In this document: positions 1-6,836 of the stretch, piece after piece
How positions within the stretch are numbered: the first letter of the stretch is position 1
How the letters are laid out: the number at the start of each line of letters is the position of its first letter
Source of the DNA: Methanobrevibacter sp.
Lineage (GTDB): Archaea; Methanobacteriota; Methanobacteria; Methanobacteriales; Methanobacteriaceae
NCBI GenBank assembly: GCA_016838945.1
Contig: JADLKP010000092.1
Span: forward strand, 1-8,652
Length of the DNA stretch: 8,652 nucleotides
Reading direction: 5' to 3'
Program-made: the position numbers and the translations under genes
Notes under the pieces: model-generated
What the model was told of the DNA's origin: nothing
Database searches by the model: none
Seen by the model: only the letters and a program-made list of their open reading frames with translations

Positions 1-47
1 ATTTTTTGATTTTTTATTTAATTATTATTTATTATAATTTATTTAAT

Positions 48-58
48 TATTTTATAAG
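48..58 (+). promoter_or_regulatory. Putative archaeal TATA box for argJ
   Basis: A TATA-like stretch (TTTATAAG at 51-58) lies in an almost pure A/T spacer. A start site about 25 bases downstream, near 80, would leave a leader of roughly 50 bases that contains the ribosome binding site AAAGGAG at 121-127. The whole spacer is so AT-rich that other boxes, such as the TTATAT near 65-70, are possible. Confidence 0.35.
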
Positions 59-132
59 ATTACCTTATATTGGAAATTATTTAAGATTGCAAAGAACAAA
101 AATTTATCATTACACTTGTAAAAGGAGATATT

Positions 133-1356
133 ATGTCTAATGTTGATGTTATTAAAGGTGGAATCTGTGCTGTTGAAGGTGTTAGAGCAGCAGGAACACG
201 TGAAGGTAAGTATGGTCTTGCTGTTATAGAATCTAAAGGCAGCAATGCTTCAGCAGTATTCACTTCCAATAATGTGGTTGCTGCTCCTGTAATTCATACA
301 AAAGAAATGATAAAATGTGGAAAAGTATCTTTAGTAGTTGCAAACAGTGGAAATGCCAACTGTTTTACTGGTGAGGATGGAATAGCTGATTGTGATAAGA
401 CAATTGAATTTGCATCTGGATTGACAGACATCCCATCAAATGAAATAGCGACTGCATCCACTGGTGTAATCGGTAGAAAAATGCCTATGGACATTATTTT
501 GCCTTTGGTTGAAGAGTCAATTTCCAAATTGGACAATTCCGTAGAAAGTTCAACAGATGCTGCCAAATCATTGATGACAACAGACACTTATCATAAGGAA
601 TTTGCAGTAGAAACAACTGTAAATGGTGAAAAGGTTAGGATTGGTGGAATCACCAAAGGAGTAGGGATGATTGCACCTAATATGGGTACAATGTTATGTT
701 TCTTGGCAACTGATGCTGTAATCTCATCTGAAATGATCAGCAAGGCATTAAAATCTGCAGTAAATAAGAGTTTCAATATGATTGTCGTTGATGGTGATGA
801 AAGTACTAATGATATGGCTATTTTGATGGCAAACGGAAAGTCTGGTGTTGAAGTGGCGAAAAATGGCATAATCAATGAGGATTTCCAAGATGCATTGAAC
901 TTCTTATGCATTAGTTTAGCAAAAATGATGGCTCGTGATGGTGAAGGAGCTACCAAATTCATTGAATGTAAGGTTCAAGGTGCTGCATCAGAGGAAGATG
1001 CGATTTCAGCTTCCAAATCTGTAATCAGTTCCTCTCTTGTAAAATCAGCTATTTTTGGTGGAGACCCTAATTGGGGAAGAATTGTTGCTGCAGTCGGTTA
1101 TTCCGGTTGTAAAATGGACCAAAATATGATTTCCGTTTCTGTAAGTGATGATGATGGCAAAGAATCCATTTTAGTTGACCAAGGCAAGATCTTAGCATTT
1201 GAAGGAACAGAAAATCTTAGGGATGCTGAAGTGATCATGCAGGAAAAAACCGTAAACATACTTGTTGATTTATATCAAGGGGATTATGTTGCAACCGCTT
1301 GGGGCTGTGACTTGACTTATGATTATGTTAAAATCAATGCAGAGTATACAACTTAA
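133..1356 (+). CDS. argJ: Glutamate N-acetyltransferase / ornithine acetyltransferase ArgJ
   Basis: ArgJ moves the acetyl group from N-acetylornithine to glutamate, which recycles acetyl in arginine biosynthesis in the cytoplasm. In some organisms it also makes N-acetylglutamate from acetyl-CoA. The protein has 407 residues, the normal family length. The self-cleavage site is clear: in KGVGMIAPNMGTML the chain should break between Gly185 and Thr186, and Thr186 becomes the N-terminal nucleophile of the beta chain. The oxyanion-hole motif STGVIG (Thr110, Gly111) and the conserved C-terminal ending YVKINAEYTT are present, as is FGGDPNWGRI near 308-317. The ATG has a good ribosome binding site, AAAGGAGA, 5 bases upstream. 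Whether it has one activity or both cannot be read from sequence; the Methanocaldococcus jannaschii enzyme is reported as ornithine acetyltransferase only. No other arg gene lies in the window. It converges with the ATP-grasp gene. Confidence 0.96.
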   Translation: MSNVDVIKGGICAVEGVRAAGTREGKYGLAVIESKGSNASAVFTSNNVVAAPVIHTKEMIKCGKVSLVVANSGNANCFTGEDGIADCDKTIEFASGLTDIPSNEIATASTGVIGRKMPMDIILPLVEESISKLDNSVESSTDAAKSLMTTDTYHKEFAVETTVNGEKVRIGGITKGVGMIAPNMGTMLCFLATDAVISSEMISKALKSAVNKSFNMIVVDGDESTNDMAILMANGKSGVEVAKNGIINEDFQDALNFLCISLAKMMARDGEGATKFIECKVQGAASEEDAISASKSVISSSLVKSAIFGGDPNWGRIVAAVGYSGCKMDQNMISVSVSDDDGKESILVDQGKILAFEGTENLRDAEVIMQEKTVNILVDLYQGDYVATAWGCDLTYDYVKINAEYTT

Positions 1357-1429
1357 AAATAAGATTTATATGCGATTTTAAATTTCAATTATTCTTATTT
1401 ATTTTATTTATTTTCAAGTAAAAAGTGTT

Positions 1430-1500
1430 TTTTTTTTAAAAAAAGAGAATTTAAGAAGTTTATATAACTTCTTAATAATTTTTATTATTTTTTTATTCTA
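1430..1500. terminator. Shared bidirectional terminator between argJ and the ATP-grasp gene
   Basis: A perfect 10-bp inverted repeat has arms TTAAGAAGTT (1451-1460) and AACTTCTTAA (1466-1475), with the 5-base loop TATAT. On the plus strand it is followed by a T-rich run (about 1476-1507), fitting termination of argJ. On the minus strand it is followed by ATTCTC and seven Ts (1450 down to 1438), fitting termination of the ATP-grasp gene. One hairpin therefore seems to serve both convergent genes. A further T10-A7 stretch lies at about 1429-1445. Confidence 0.7.
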
Positions 1501-1507
1501 TTTTTAT

Positions 1508-3214
1508 TTATCTTTTGGATGCAATAATTATATCATTTATTCCATATGGTGGAACCTCTATTTTTAAATCTAAAGTTTGGATTATGCCTTCCATACCATT
1601 TCTTTTGCTTGGAATCTGTTCATATGTGTTCTTTGGAATAAATACATATCCTCCAGATTTAACTCTGGATAGACTTTCAAATGATAAGTTTACAATATTG
1701 TCATCACTTTCTTTCATATAGCTTTTGTTGAGATTGAGGAGTACGAAATCAAATTCCCCGTTTATCTTATCAATATCCTGTGGTATGCATTGTAAAATGT
1801 CTACACCTTCTATAATCTGGTCAGTAATTATTAAACCGGTTCCATATATGGACACCATATCAAGGAATGGTTTTAGTTCATTTAAATAAGTTTCATCATC
1901 CTTTTCTTCGGATTCTTTTTTATTTTTACTTAAAATTAGTGAAAATGCGCGTTTTTCAATATCCCTTAAAAAGTTTATATTGTCTTCAACCACATCATAA
2001 TCCTCATGAACCAAATATACAAGTCCGCAGCTAGTATGCAAATCTTCAGTCTTATGGAATAATCTATCATCAATAATTTCTGCCATTGAAGTTTTATAAT
2101 GGCTTTTGAATCTGAAGCTTATATTGTCGATAGGTGATGAATTTGCAATTATATCATTAGGGACAATAAATAGCTTTATGGCACCATATGCATATAATTT
2201 ATAAGGTTTTGAATAGTTCACTCTAAAAAGTTCTGGCTTTAGGTATGAGTCTAAAATGCTGTCGGTTTCGTGCTGTCCGGAGATTCTATTTAAAAAACCG
2301 GCATCCATATTTGCTCCGCAAGGGCGACAATTCACTTCTATCAATACCGGCCCATTCTCATCAATCATATATTCCCCATGAACTGGACCATATTGGATTC
2401 CAATTGCATCAGCCACTTGGTATGCATATTCAACCATTTCTGCTTCACCAATTCTCAATTCATTCACTGTTTCACAGCTATCATATACTATAGCACCATC
2501 AGAAGTTTTGACTTTTGCATATTTCCAAATTAGGGTCACCCTATGTTTGCCTTCACAGGATACGGTGTTTACGATATATTCTTCACCGTTTATACGTTTC
2601 TGAATCAGGAATTTATTGTCGTTGTCTCCGTAATAATTGGCTGAATGAACTAATAGCTGCTTTAAGGATTCAACCATTTCTTCCTTATTTGCACAAATCC
2701 TTACGCTGGCGGATCCTGCACTGTATGTAGGCTTTATGACAACTTCCTTAAGGTTTTCGCTGTCATAATATTCAATGGCATCCTCTAATGAATCGACCAC
2801 TTTTCCTCTAATGTAACGAATGCCGTATTCCTTTAATCTATTATGCATTTCATTTTTTAAGGTCATTGCATCAATATTTTCAATAGGGTTTCCTAAAAGG
2901 CCTAGGTCATGGGATAATTTTGTTGTTAAGATAACTCCCTTTTCATTTCCCGCTACAATGAGAAGAGGATCTAATTTTCTAACCATTTCAAGTGTCTCTT
3001 CATAGGTATCTTGTTCATAGATTATGTCAAAATCATAGTTTATTCTTTTATATTCATTATAAACCATTTTCTGATATTCTTTTCCTTCCTCTGTATCTAT
3101 CATTTTCGGTTCAAGAACAACAGGATTATACCCTCTGTTTATGATGTCTTCAATAAAGTTGGTTCCTGTTGATATGCATTCTACAACAATGATATTCCTC
3201 TTATTATCATTCAT
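1508..3214 (-). CDS. ATP-grasp carboxylate-amine ligase with methyltransferase-like C-terminal region
   Basis: A soluble 568-residue protein. ATP-grasp enzymes activate a carboxylate as an acyl phosphate and join it to an amine or thiol. Residues 7-90 look like the N-terminal alpha/beta domain (IIVVECISTGTNFIEDIINRG). Residues 118-300 hold the ATP-grasp core: Lys120 in TLKNEMHNRLKEYGI, Lys161 in VVIKPTYSAGSAS, QKRINGEEYIV at 205-215, and the metal-binding strand GPVLIEVNCRPCG with Glu293 and Asn295. This layout is nearest to peptide or amino-acid ligases of the BacD/carbamoyl-phosphate-synthase-like group. Residues 440-568 are extra: FDFVLLNL (488-495), SLSRVKSGGYVFIP (514-527) and INDIIIASK (559-567) read like later strands of a Rossmann methyltransferase, but no SAM-binding glycine motif is obvious. 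The start is supported by GGTGAT at 3218-3223. It diverges from the small basic gene. The substrate is unknown. Confidence 0.85.
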   Translation of the reverse strand: MNDNKRNIIVVECISTGTNFIEDIINRGYNPVVLEPKMIDTEEGKEYQKMVYNEYKRINYDFDIIYEQDTYEETLEMVRKLDPLLIVAGNEKGVILTTKLSHDLGLLGNPIENIDAMTLKNEMHNRLKEYGIRYIRGKVVDSLEDAIEYYDSENLKEVVIKPTYSAGSASVRICANKEEMVESLKQLLVHSANYYGDNDNKFLIQKRINGEEYIVNTVSCEGKHRVTLIWKYAKVKTSDGAIVYDSCETVNELRIGEAEMVEYAYQVADAIGIQYGPVHGEYMIDENGPVLIEVNCRPCGANMDAGFLNRISGQHETDSILDSYLKPELFRVNYSKPYKLYAYGAIKLFIVPNDIIANSSPIDNISFRFKSHYKTSMAEIIDDRLFHKTEDLHTSCGLVYLVHEDYDVVEDNINFLRDIEKRAFSLILSKNKKESEEKDDETYLNELKPFLDMVSIYGTGLIITDQIIEGVDILQCIPQDIDKINGEFDFVLLNLNKSYMKESDDNIVNLSFESLSRVKSGGYVFIPKNTYEQIPSKRNGMEGIIQTLDLKIEVPPYGINDIIIASKR

Positions 3215-3578
3215 TCTATCACCCGTATTCTATCATTTATTATTTGGTGCTAATTAATTTATGGTGCTTACGTTTAACTATGTATTTATTTAATTAAGTA
3301 TTTTTTCAATCCTTTTAATTTTTTTCTTATCATTAATTAGTTATTTTCCTATCTTAAACAGAATTATGATAATGTGGCTGATTTTTACTAATTTTATGGG
3401 TAAAGTTTATATGTATTAAAAATAAATATTTTATTAGGTTTTATTATTAAAGCTATTTTTATAAGGAATTATGGCATATTTTAGTAAAATATGGCCATTT
3501 CTAATTTATTGTTTTCCAGATATTATTTATGATTAATCTGATGAATAATATTTTTTAAAAATTAAAGGAGGATTATAG
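3215..3578. other. Divergent intergenic region with candidate promoters
   Basis: This 364-bp stretch separates two divergent genes and holds no ORF I can support. For the leftward ATP-grasp gene, an A/T box at 3282-3290 would place a start near 3257. For the rightward small gene there are two TATA-like boxes, TTTATAT at 3406-3412 and TTTTTATAAG at 3456-3465. A short direct repeat GGTGCT occurs at 3246-3251 and 3263-3268, 17 bp apart. The strongest structure is the inverted repeat at 3471-3498, listed separately. I saw no tRNA. Confidence 0.5.
3456..3498 (+). promoter_or_regulatory. TATA box followed by a 28-base inverted repeat (operator or leader hairpin)
   Basis: TTTTTATAAG (3456-3465) is a good archaeal TATA candidate; it predicts transcription starting around 3485-3492. 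Directly after it is an inverted repeat with left arm ATGGCATATTTT (3471-3482), a 3-base centre AGT, and right arm AAAATAT plus GCCAT (3486-3498) with one bulged G at 3493. That is 12 base pairs. As DNA it sits where an archaeal repressor would block polymerase. As RNA only part of it would be transcribed from this box, while the upstream box near 3406 would include all of it. Confidence 0.5.
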
Positions 3579-3683
3579 ATGGCAAAAGTAAAAGGTACTA
3601 ACAAAAGAACCAGACCTAAAAGATCTTACAAAAAGCCTGGTAGTAAAAAAGGAAGAGGAGTAAGACAAACTTGGAAAAAATAA
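3579..3683 (+). CDS. 34-residue, highly basic small protein of unknown function
   Basis: A small gene: ATG at 3579, TAA at 3681-3683, 34 codons. An excellent ribosome binding site, AAAGGAGG (3564-3571), lies 7 bases upstream of the ATG, the strongest in the window. The product has 10 Lys and 5 Arg among 34 residues and no Asp or Glu; it starts MAKVKGTNKRTRPKR and ends GVRQTWKK. Gly, Pro, Tyr and Trp are scattered and there is no hydrophobic core or membrane segment. It should therefore be an extended, nucleic-acid-binding peptide. Size and charge resemble tiny ribosomal proteins (bTHX, eL41) and histone-like tails, but I do not recognise the family. A hairpin overlaps the stop codon and an inverted repeat precedes the gene. 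It has its own spacing and probably its own transcript; read-through into the next gene, 154 bp away, is possible. Confidence 0.75.
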   Translation: MAKVKGTNKRTRPKRSYKKPGSKKGRGVRQTWKK

Positions 3684-3695
3684 TTTTTCCAATTT
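3671..3695 (+). terminator. Hairpin enclosing the stop codon of the small basic gene
   Basis: A perfect 9-bp inverted repeat: TTGGAAAAA (3671-3679) pairs with TTTTTCCAA (3684-3692), leaving a 4-base loop ATAA that contains the TAA stop (3681-3683). The right arm begins with five Ts and more Ts follow the stem. This may end the small transcript or protect its 3' end. It shares the half-sites TTGGAAA/TTTCCAA with a second inverted repeat at 3764-3779. Confidence 0.5.
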
Positions 3696-3751
3696 GATTA
3701 TTTCCTATCTTTAAATTTAATTAAAATTATATTTACAAATATTAATGAATT

Positions 3752-3779
3752 TATTATATATCCTTGGAAATTTTTCCAA
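3752..3779 (+). promoter_or_regulatory. TATA box and TTGGAAA inverted repeat upstream of the M14-like gene
   Basis: TATTATATAT at 3752-3761 is a TATA candidate, predicting a start near 3782-3787 and a leader of about 50 bases. The perfect repeat TTGGAAA-TT-TTTCCAA (3764-3779) lies between box and predicted start, an operator position. A second reading is a terminator for the small gene, since the repeat is followed by A/T-rich sequence with a run of five Ts. Sequence alone does not decide. Confidence 0.4.
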
Positions 3780-3837
3780 AAATATTTTTATTGGGTTTTA
3801 AGATTTTTTAAATTAAATAATTATTTTTGGTGTTTTT

Positions 3838-4704
3838 ATGGCTAATGAGGACGATAAACATAAGAAAAAATCAAGAAAACCTTCTAAAAAATTACTCTAT
3901 TTTTTAATCATTCTAATTGTCGTATTGGCAGAAGGGTCCATTCTTTTTTATGATCATCTGACTAATGAGAACAGTCTTTTAGATGAGCTTTCAGCTGATT
4001 ATCCTATTTTAAATAATGTATTGAAGTATTTGCCAGATAATATGTCTGAGTTGGATAATTTAACTGATTTGGTTAATTTCACAGATTCTAAGACTGCGGA
4101 TTCTTCCTTGCAAAAGCATGTCAAGAAAATCGGTAAAAACAGCATAGGAACTGTAACCCGTGAAGGCCCTTATGGAAATGAAAATTCCTCAGTGAAGGTT
4201 GCTTATATTTTAGGCCAACATCCAAGGGAATCAAATGCTCATGATGCGATTTATAATGGTCTTTTAAACACTTCAGGCAGCTTGAATTATTCCTATTATG
4301 TTTACAGAATAAATGTAAGTGCTGAAAATGAGGATTTTGAAGAAAGCAGAATGAACGGCCAATTGCTTGCTCAGGAATTTGTAGTCGATGATATTTTGAA
4401 AAATAAATATGACTTGGCTATTGACATTCATGCATCCAATGGTGGATATGTGCAGGATCCTTATATATTCGCTCCGGTTTCAACAGATTCTGTTGCTTAT
4501 GAGTCTGCAAATAATGTAACAAAGTCTTTATCTTATGTGATTTACTATGAGCCGGCAAGCTATTCAAGTCCGCAATATTCAACCATTCCAATAGATAATG
4601 GTGGAGTTCCAGCTATTGTATTTGAAATGCGTGGAAATCCGGACCATAGTTTAGAAAGTGAAGCCGATCAGTTTATTCACACAGTAGATAAATTAAGCTT
4701 ATGA
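3838..4704 (+). CDS. Membrane-anchored M14-type zinc carboxypeptidase-like protein
   Basis: A 288-residue protein with a basic cytoplasmic tail (KHKKKSRKPSKK), one hydrophobic segment at about 19-38, and an extracytoplasmic domain, so it is probably anchored by its N terminus. The domain carries the ligand pattern of the M14/aspartoacylase-like fold: GQHPRESNAH with His128 and Glu131 (HxxE), then IDIHASNGG with His198 as third zinc ligand, and VFEMRGN with Glu263 in the place of the catalytic glutamate. Arg171 and Asn173 (ESRMNG) could bind a substrate carboxylate. Family members remove C-terminal amino acids or cleave acyl-amino acids. Outside an archaeal cell, wall peptides or surface proteins are plausible substrates, which is inference. 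The ATG follows a short GGTG (3829-3832) with no stronger site. A 47-bp tandem repeat begins within its last three codons. Confidence 0.8.
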   Translation: MANEDDKHKKKSRKPSKKLLYFLIILIVVLAEGSILFYDHLTNENSLLDELSADYPILNNVLKYLPDNMSELDNLTDLVNFTDSKTADSSLQKHVKKIGKNSIGTVTREGPYGNENSSVKVAYILGQHPRESNAHDAIYNGLLNTSGSLNYSYYVYRINVSAENEDFEESRMNGQLLAQEFVVDDILKNKYDLAIDIHASNGGYVQDPYIFAPVSTDSVAYESANNVTKSLSYVIYYEPASYSSPQYSTIPIDNGGVPAIVFEMRGNPDHSLESEADQFIHTVDKLSL

Positions 4705-4833
4705 TGCTATTTATCTAATCTTTTTCTTTTTTTAGTTTATTAAGTTTATGAAGCTTTTTATCTAATCTTTTTCTTTTTTTAGTTTATTAAGTTTATGATG
4801 CTTTTTACCTATTTTTTCTCATTTTTTTAGTTT
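4693..4833 (+). repeat. 47-bp tandem repeat, three copies, spanning the gene end and T-rich terminator
   Basis: Units start at 4693, 4740 and 4787, exactly 47 bp apart. Each opens with TTAAG(C/T)TTATGA. In the first unit this is the end of the M14-like gene (Leu-Ser-Leu-stop). Copies 1 and 2 differ at only a few positions; copy 3 matches over its first 20 bases or so and then drifts while staying T-rich. Each unit contains T tracts such as CTTTTTTTAG, so the array is probably a duplicated terminator. Confidence 0.85.
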
Positions 4834-5203
4834 TTTCAATTTTTTTCTAAAATTTCTATCATTGTCTATTTTCAATAAATTTATATATGAGTATATTATA
4901 TTTACTATTATATGTAGCGGGGGTTACTTTGAGAAACGAACATTTTTATGTTTAAAGGATATAGTAAAATTTCAAATTAGATTAAATTTTTTGTTGTTTA
5001 TGATTATCATCATTAGTCTGTTTGCTAGTTGATTTTTGATGATTAAATTATGATTAATTTTTTCATTAAAGTCATTGCCAGAGTTATATTGATTTTAAAA
5101 ACATAATTTTTTCTAATTGGCTGCATATAAAATTTAGAGTATTTAGAAAAATGAACTAATTAGATAAAGATAGGATATTAATATCCCCCTAAAGGTGATT
5201 GAT
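4834..5203 (+). other. Gene-free region with two candidate promoters upstream of the adhesin-like gene
   Basis: This A/T-rich stretch has no supported ORF; the only frames I found are about 8-10 codons (for example from an ATG near 4948). Two TATA candidates are visible: TTATATAT at 4881-4888 (start near 4910, giving a leader near 290 bases) and ATATAAAATT at 5125-5134 (start near 5155, leader near 50 bases). A G5 run at 4919-4923 and a C5 run at 5185-5189 stand out in the A/T background. I recognise no riboswitch or ncRNA. Confidence 0.45.
5193..5199 (+). promoter_or_regulatory. Ribosome binding site that fixes the start of the adhesin-like gene at 5204
   Basis: AGGTGAT (5193-5199) matches the anti-Shine-Dalgarno pairing site and lies 4 bases before the ATG at 5204. 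The in-frame GTG at 5195 lies inside this site, so it is not the start. The same GGTGAT signal precedes the ATP-grasp gene and the 83-residue gene. Confidence 0.8.
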
Positions 5204-6829
5204 ATGGATAATTTAAAATCTAAATTTTTATTATTTTCATTGATTATCTTATTGTTTCTTTCTGTTTATGCTATTGCTGCTGCAGAGAGTGATAATGTAA
5301 TCAGTGATGCCCAAAATGATTTAAAGTTATCTGAAGATACAATAACAGATGATGTAAAATTAAATGAAGATTCTTCAGATGATGATGTATTATCAAAAGT
5401 GGATACAGATTCCAGTGATGATATTGCCGATGAAAAGCCTGCCGATATCAAAAATAAGCTAGGGGCTGGCACAAGTAAAGTCACAGTCATTTTTCATAAA
5501 ATGTCTAGTGATGGGGAAGTAACTGATAGCGTCACTAATGAAATTAGCTCAACTTGGGGAATTGGTATGGCTAAATTCAACAACCAAGTAGCTAATAAGA
5601 AATACAGTGATTTTGTATATGAGAATGAACATTGGGTGTTTGACCATTGGGAAGATGCAGATGGGAACAAAATAACAGGAACCCAAACTATTGTAGCTAC
5701 TGGAGAAGATTTTGAAGTGCATTATTATGCAAAATATACACACACTCCTCTTGGAACTTTACGTGTAACATATAATGACAATTTTGGTCATGGCAGCAGC
5801 AGTATGAATTATACTGATCATAATACTGCATATAAGCATACCTTTAATGTTCCTGCGGACTATCCTGAAGATAAGGTCGTTTTCAAATATTGGGAAAGAG
5901 AGGATACTGGCGAAAAATTCAATGCTGGTGACACTCTCACCGTAAAACCAAGTGAATTTGATGGAAAAGAGTTGAATATCACAGTCAATGCAATATATGA
6001 CATCAAAACTGTTGTCACTCTTGATGAGGTAACTGATTACACTGGCAATGTTGTGGATATCACTGCAAAGGTTGAAGATGCATTCGGAAACCCATTGAAT
6101 GGTGGAACTGCTACTTTAACAATAGATTATGGAAATAACAATGCAGAAACTTACACTGCTGAAGTGAATGATGGAAAAGCAGAATTTAAGGATATCACTC
6201 TTGGTGCTCCAGGAGATTATCCTTCCAAAGTGGAATATACTGGCTATGATGATCCTGACTCTTCAGAAGGAAGAAATACATATCTTGCTTCAGAAGGTGA
6301 ATCTGAAGTGCATGTATTGCCATTAAACACCACTACTGAAAGTGATGATGTGTCTGGTACTGTTGGAGAAAAGGTCGACATTACTGCAGACATCACAGAT
6401 CAAAATGGCGACCCTGTCCAAAACGGTACCGCTGTCTTAAAAATCAATGGCAAAGAGTACACCGCTGAAGTGAAAAATGGAAAAGCCACCTTTACAGGTG
6501 TGGAATTACCGTCAAAAAGTACAGAAGCTACTATTGAGTATGAAGGCAATGATTATTATAACCCTTCCAACACCACTATAAAAGTTACTGTTACTCAGCT
6601 TGATGAGCCAGATGACGATGATAATCCCACTCCAGATCCGGATGAACCAAGTACCGATTCAAATGGCACTGATGCAAATGGGACTGATTCCAATCCTAAG
6701 GAACCAAATGATTCCAAAATAACTGAAAAGGTTAAAAAGGCTATTCCTGCTGCAGGAAACCCAATAGTCTTATTGGCTATTGCTTCTGTGATATTAGGCT
6801 CAGCTGTGTCTTTAAGACGTAGGAAATAA
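5204..6829 (+). CDS. Adhesin-like surface protein with Listeria-Bacteroides-type and Ig-like repeats
   Basis: A 541-residue exported protein. Residues 1-27 form a signal peptide (Lys-containing head, hydrophobic core 8-25, Ala-rich end). Residues 28-85 are acidic, low-complexity Asp/Ser. Two repeats follow at about 92-178 and 184-266; both begin with a beta strand (VTVIFHKM, LRVTYNDN), carry an aromatic turn (FDHWEDADGNKITG, FKYWEREDTGEKFNAGD) and end in YAKY or NAIY, the pattern of Listeria-Bacteroides (Flg_new/InlB B-like) repeats. Two Ig-like repeats occupy about 269-373 and 374-465 and share YTAEV..GKA.F. An Asp/Pro/Asn/Thr linker (467-505) leads to a C-terminal anchor with the motif AGNP at 517-520, a hydrophobic stretch and RRRK. 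The likely role is adhesion or interaction at the cell surface. A strong hairpin terminator follows; it converges with the 83-residue gene. Confidence 0.85.
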   Translation: MDNLKSKFLLFSLIILLFLSVYAIAAAESDNVISDAQNDLKLSEDTITDDVKLNEDSSDDDVLSKVDTDSSDDIADEKPADIKNKLGAGTSKVTVIFHKMSSDGEVTDSVTNEISSTWGIGMAKFNNQVANKKYSDFVYENEHWVFDHWEDADGNKITGTQTIVATGEDFEVHYYAKYTHTPLGTLRVTYNDNFGHGSSSMNYTDHNTAYKHTFNVPADYPEDKVVFKYWEREDTGEKFNAGDTLTVKPSEFDGKELNITVNAIYDIKTVVTLDEVTDYTGNVVDITAKVEDAFGNPLNGGTATLTIDYGNNNAETYTAEVNDGKAEFKDITLGAPGDYPSKVEYTGYDDPDSSEGRNTYLASEGESEVHVLPLNTTTESDDVSGTVGEKVDITADITDQNGDPVQNGTAVLKINGKEYTAEVKNGKATFTGVELPSKSTEATIEYEGNDYYNPSNTTIKVTVTQLDEPDDDDNPTPDPDEPSTDSNGTDANGTDSNPKEPNDSKITEKVKKAIPAAGNPIVLLAIASVILGSAVSLRRRK

Positions 6830-6836
6830 TAATTTT

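Noticed and set aside
13..51. 14-bp direct repeat TTTATTTAATTATT at 13-26 and 38-51 upstream of argJ
   Set aside because: Pure A/T low-complexity sequence; such repeats are expected by chance in this spacer.
591..962. 123-codon open frame on the minus strand inside argJ, and a similar 97-codon one at 294-587
   Set aside because: Shadows of argJ: antisense to a well-supported gene, without a ribosome binding site or recognisable domain.
2245..2730. Plus-strand open frames of 71-82 codons inside the ATP-grasp gene
   Set aside because: Antisense to conserved ATP-grasp motifs, with His/Leu/Arg-rich composition typical of shadow frames.
3530..3545. CTGATGA resembling C/D-box sRNA elements in the divergent region
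   Set aside because: No properly spaced matching box and no flanking terminal stem; a chance match in A/T-rich DNA.
5195..5203. GTG at 5195 as an alternative start of the adhesin-like gene
   Set aside because: It lies inside the AGGTGAT ribosome binding site, which is well placed for the ATG at 5204.
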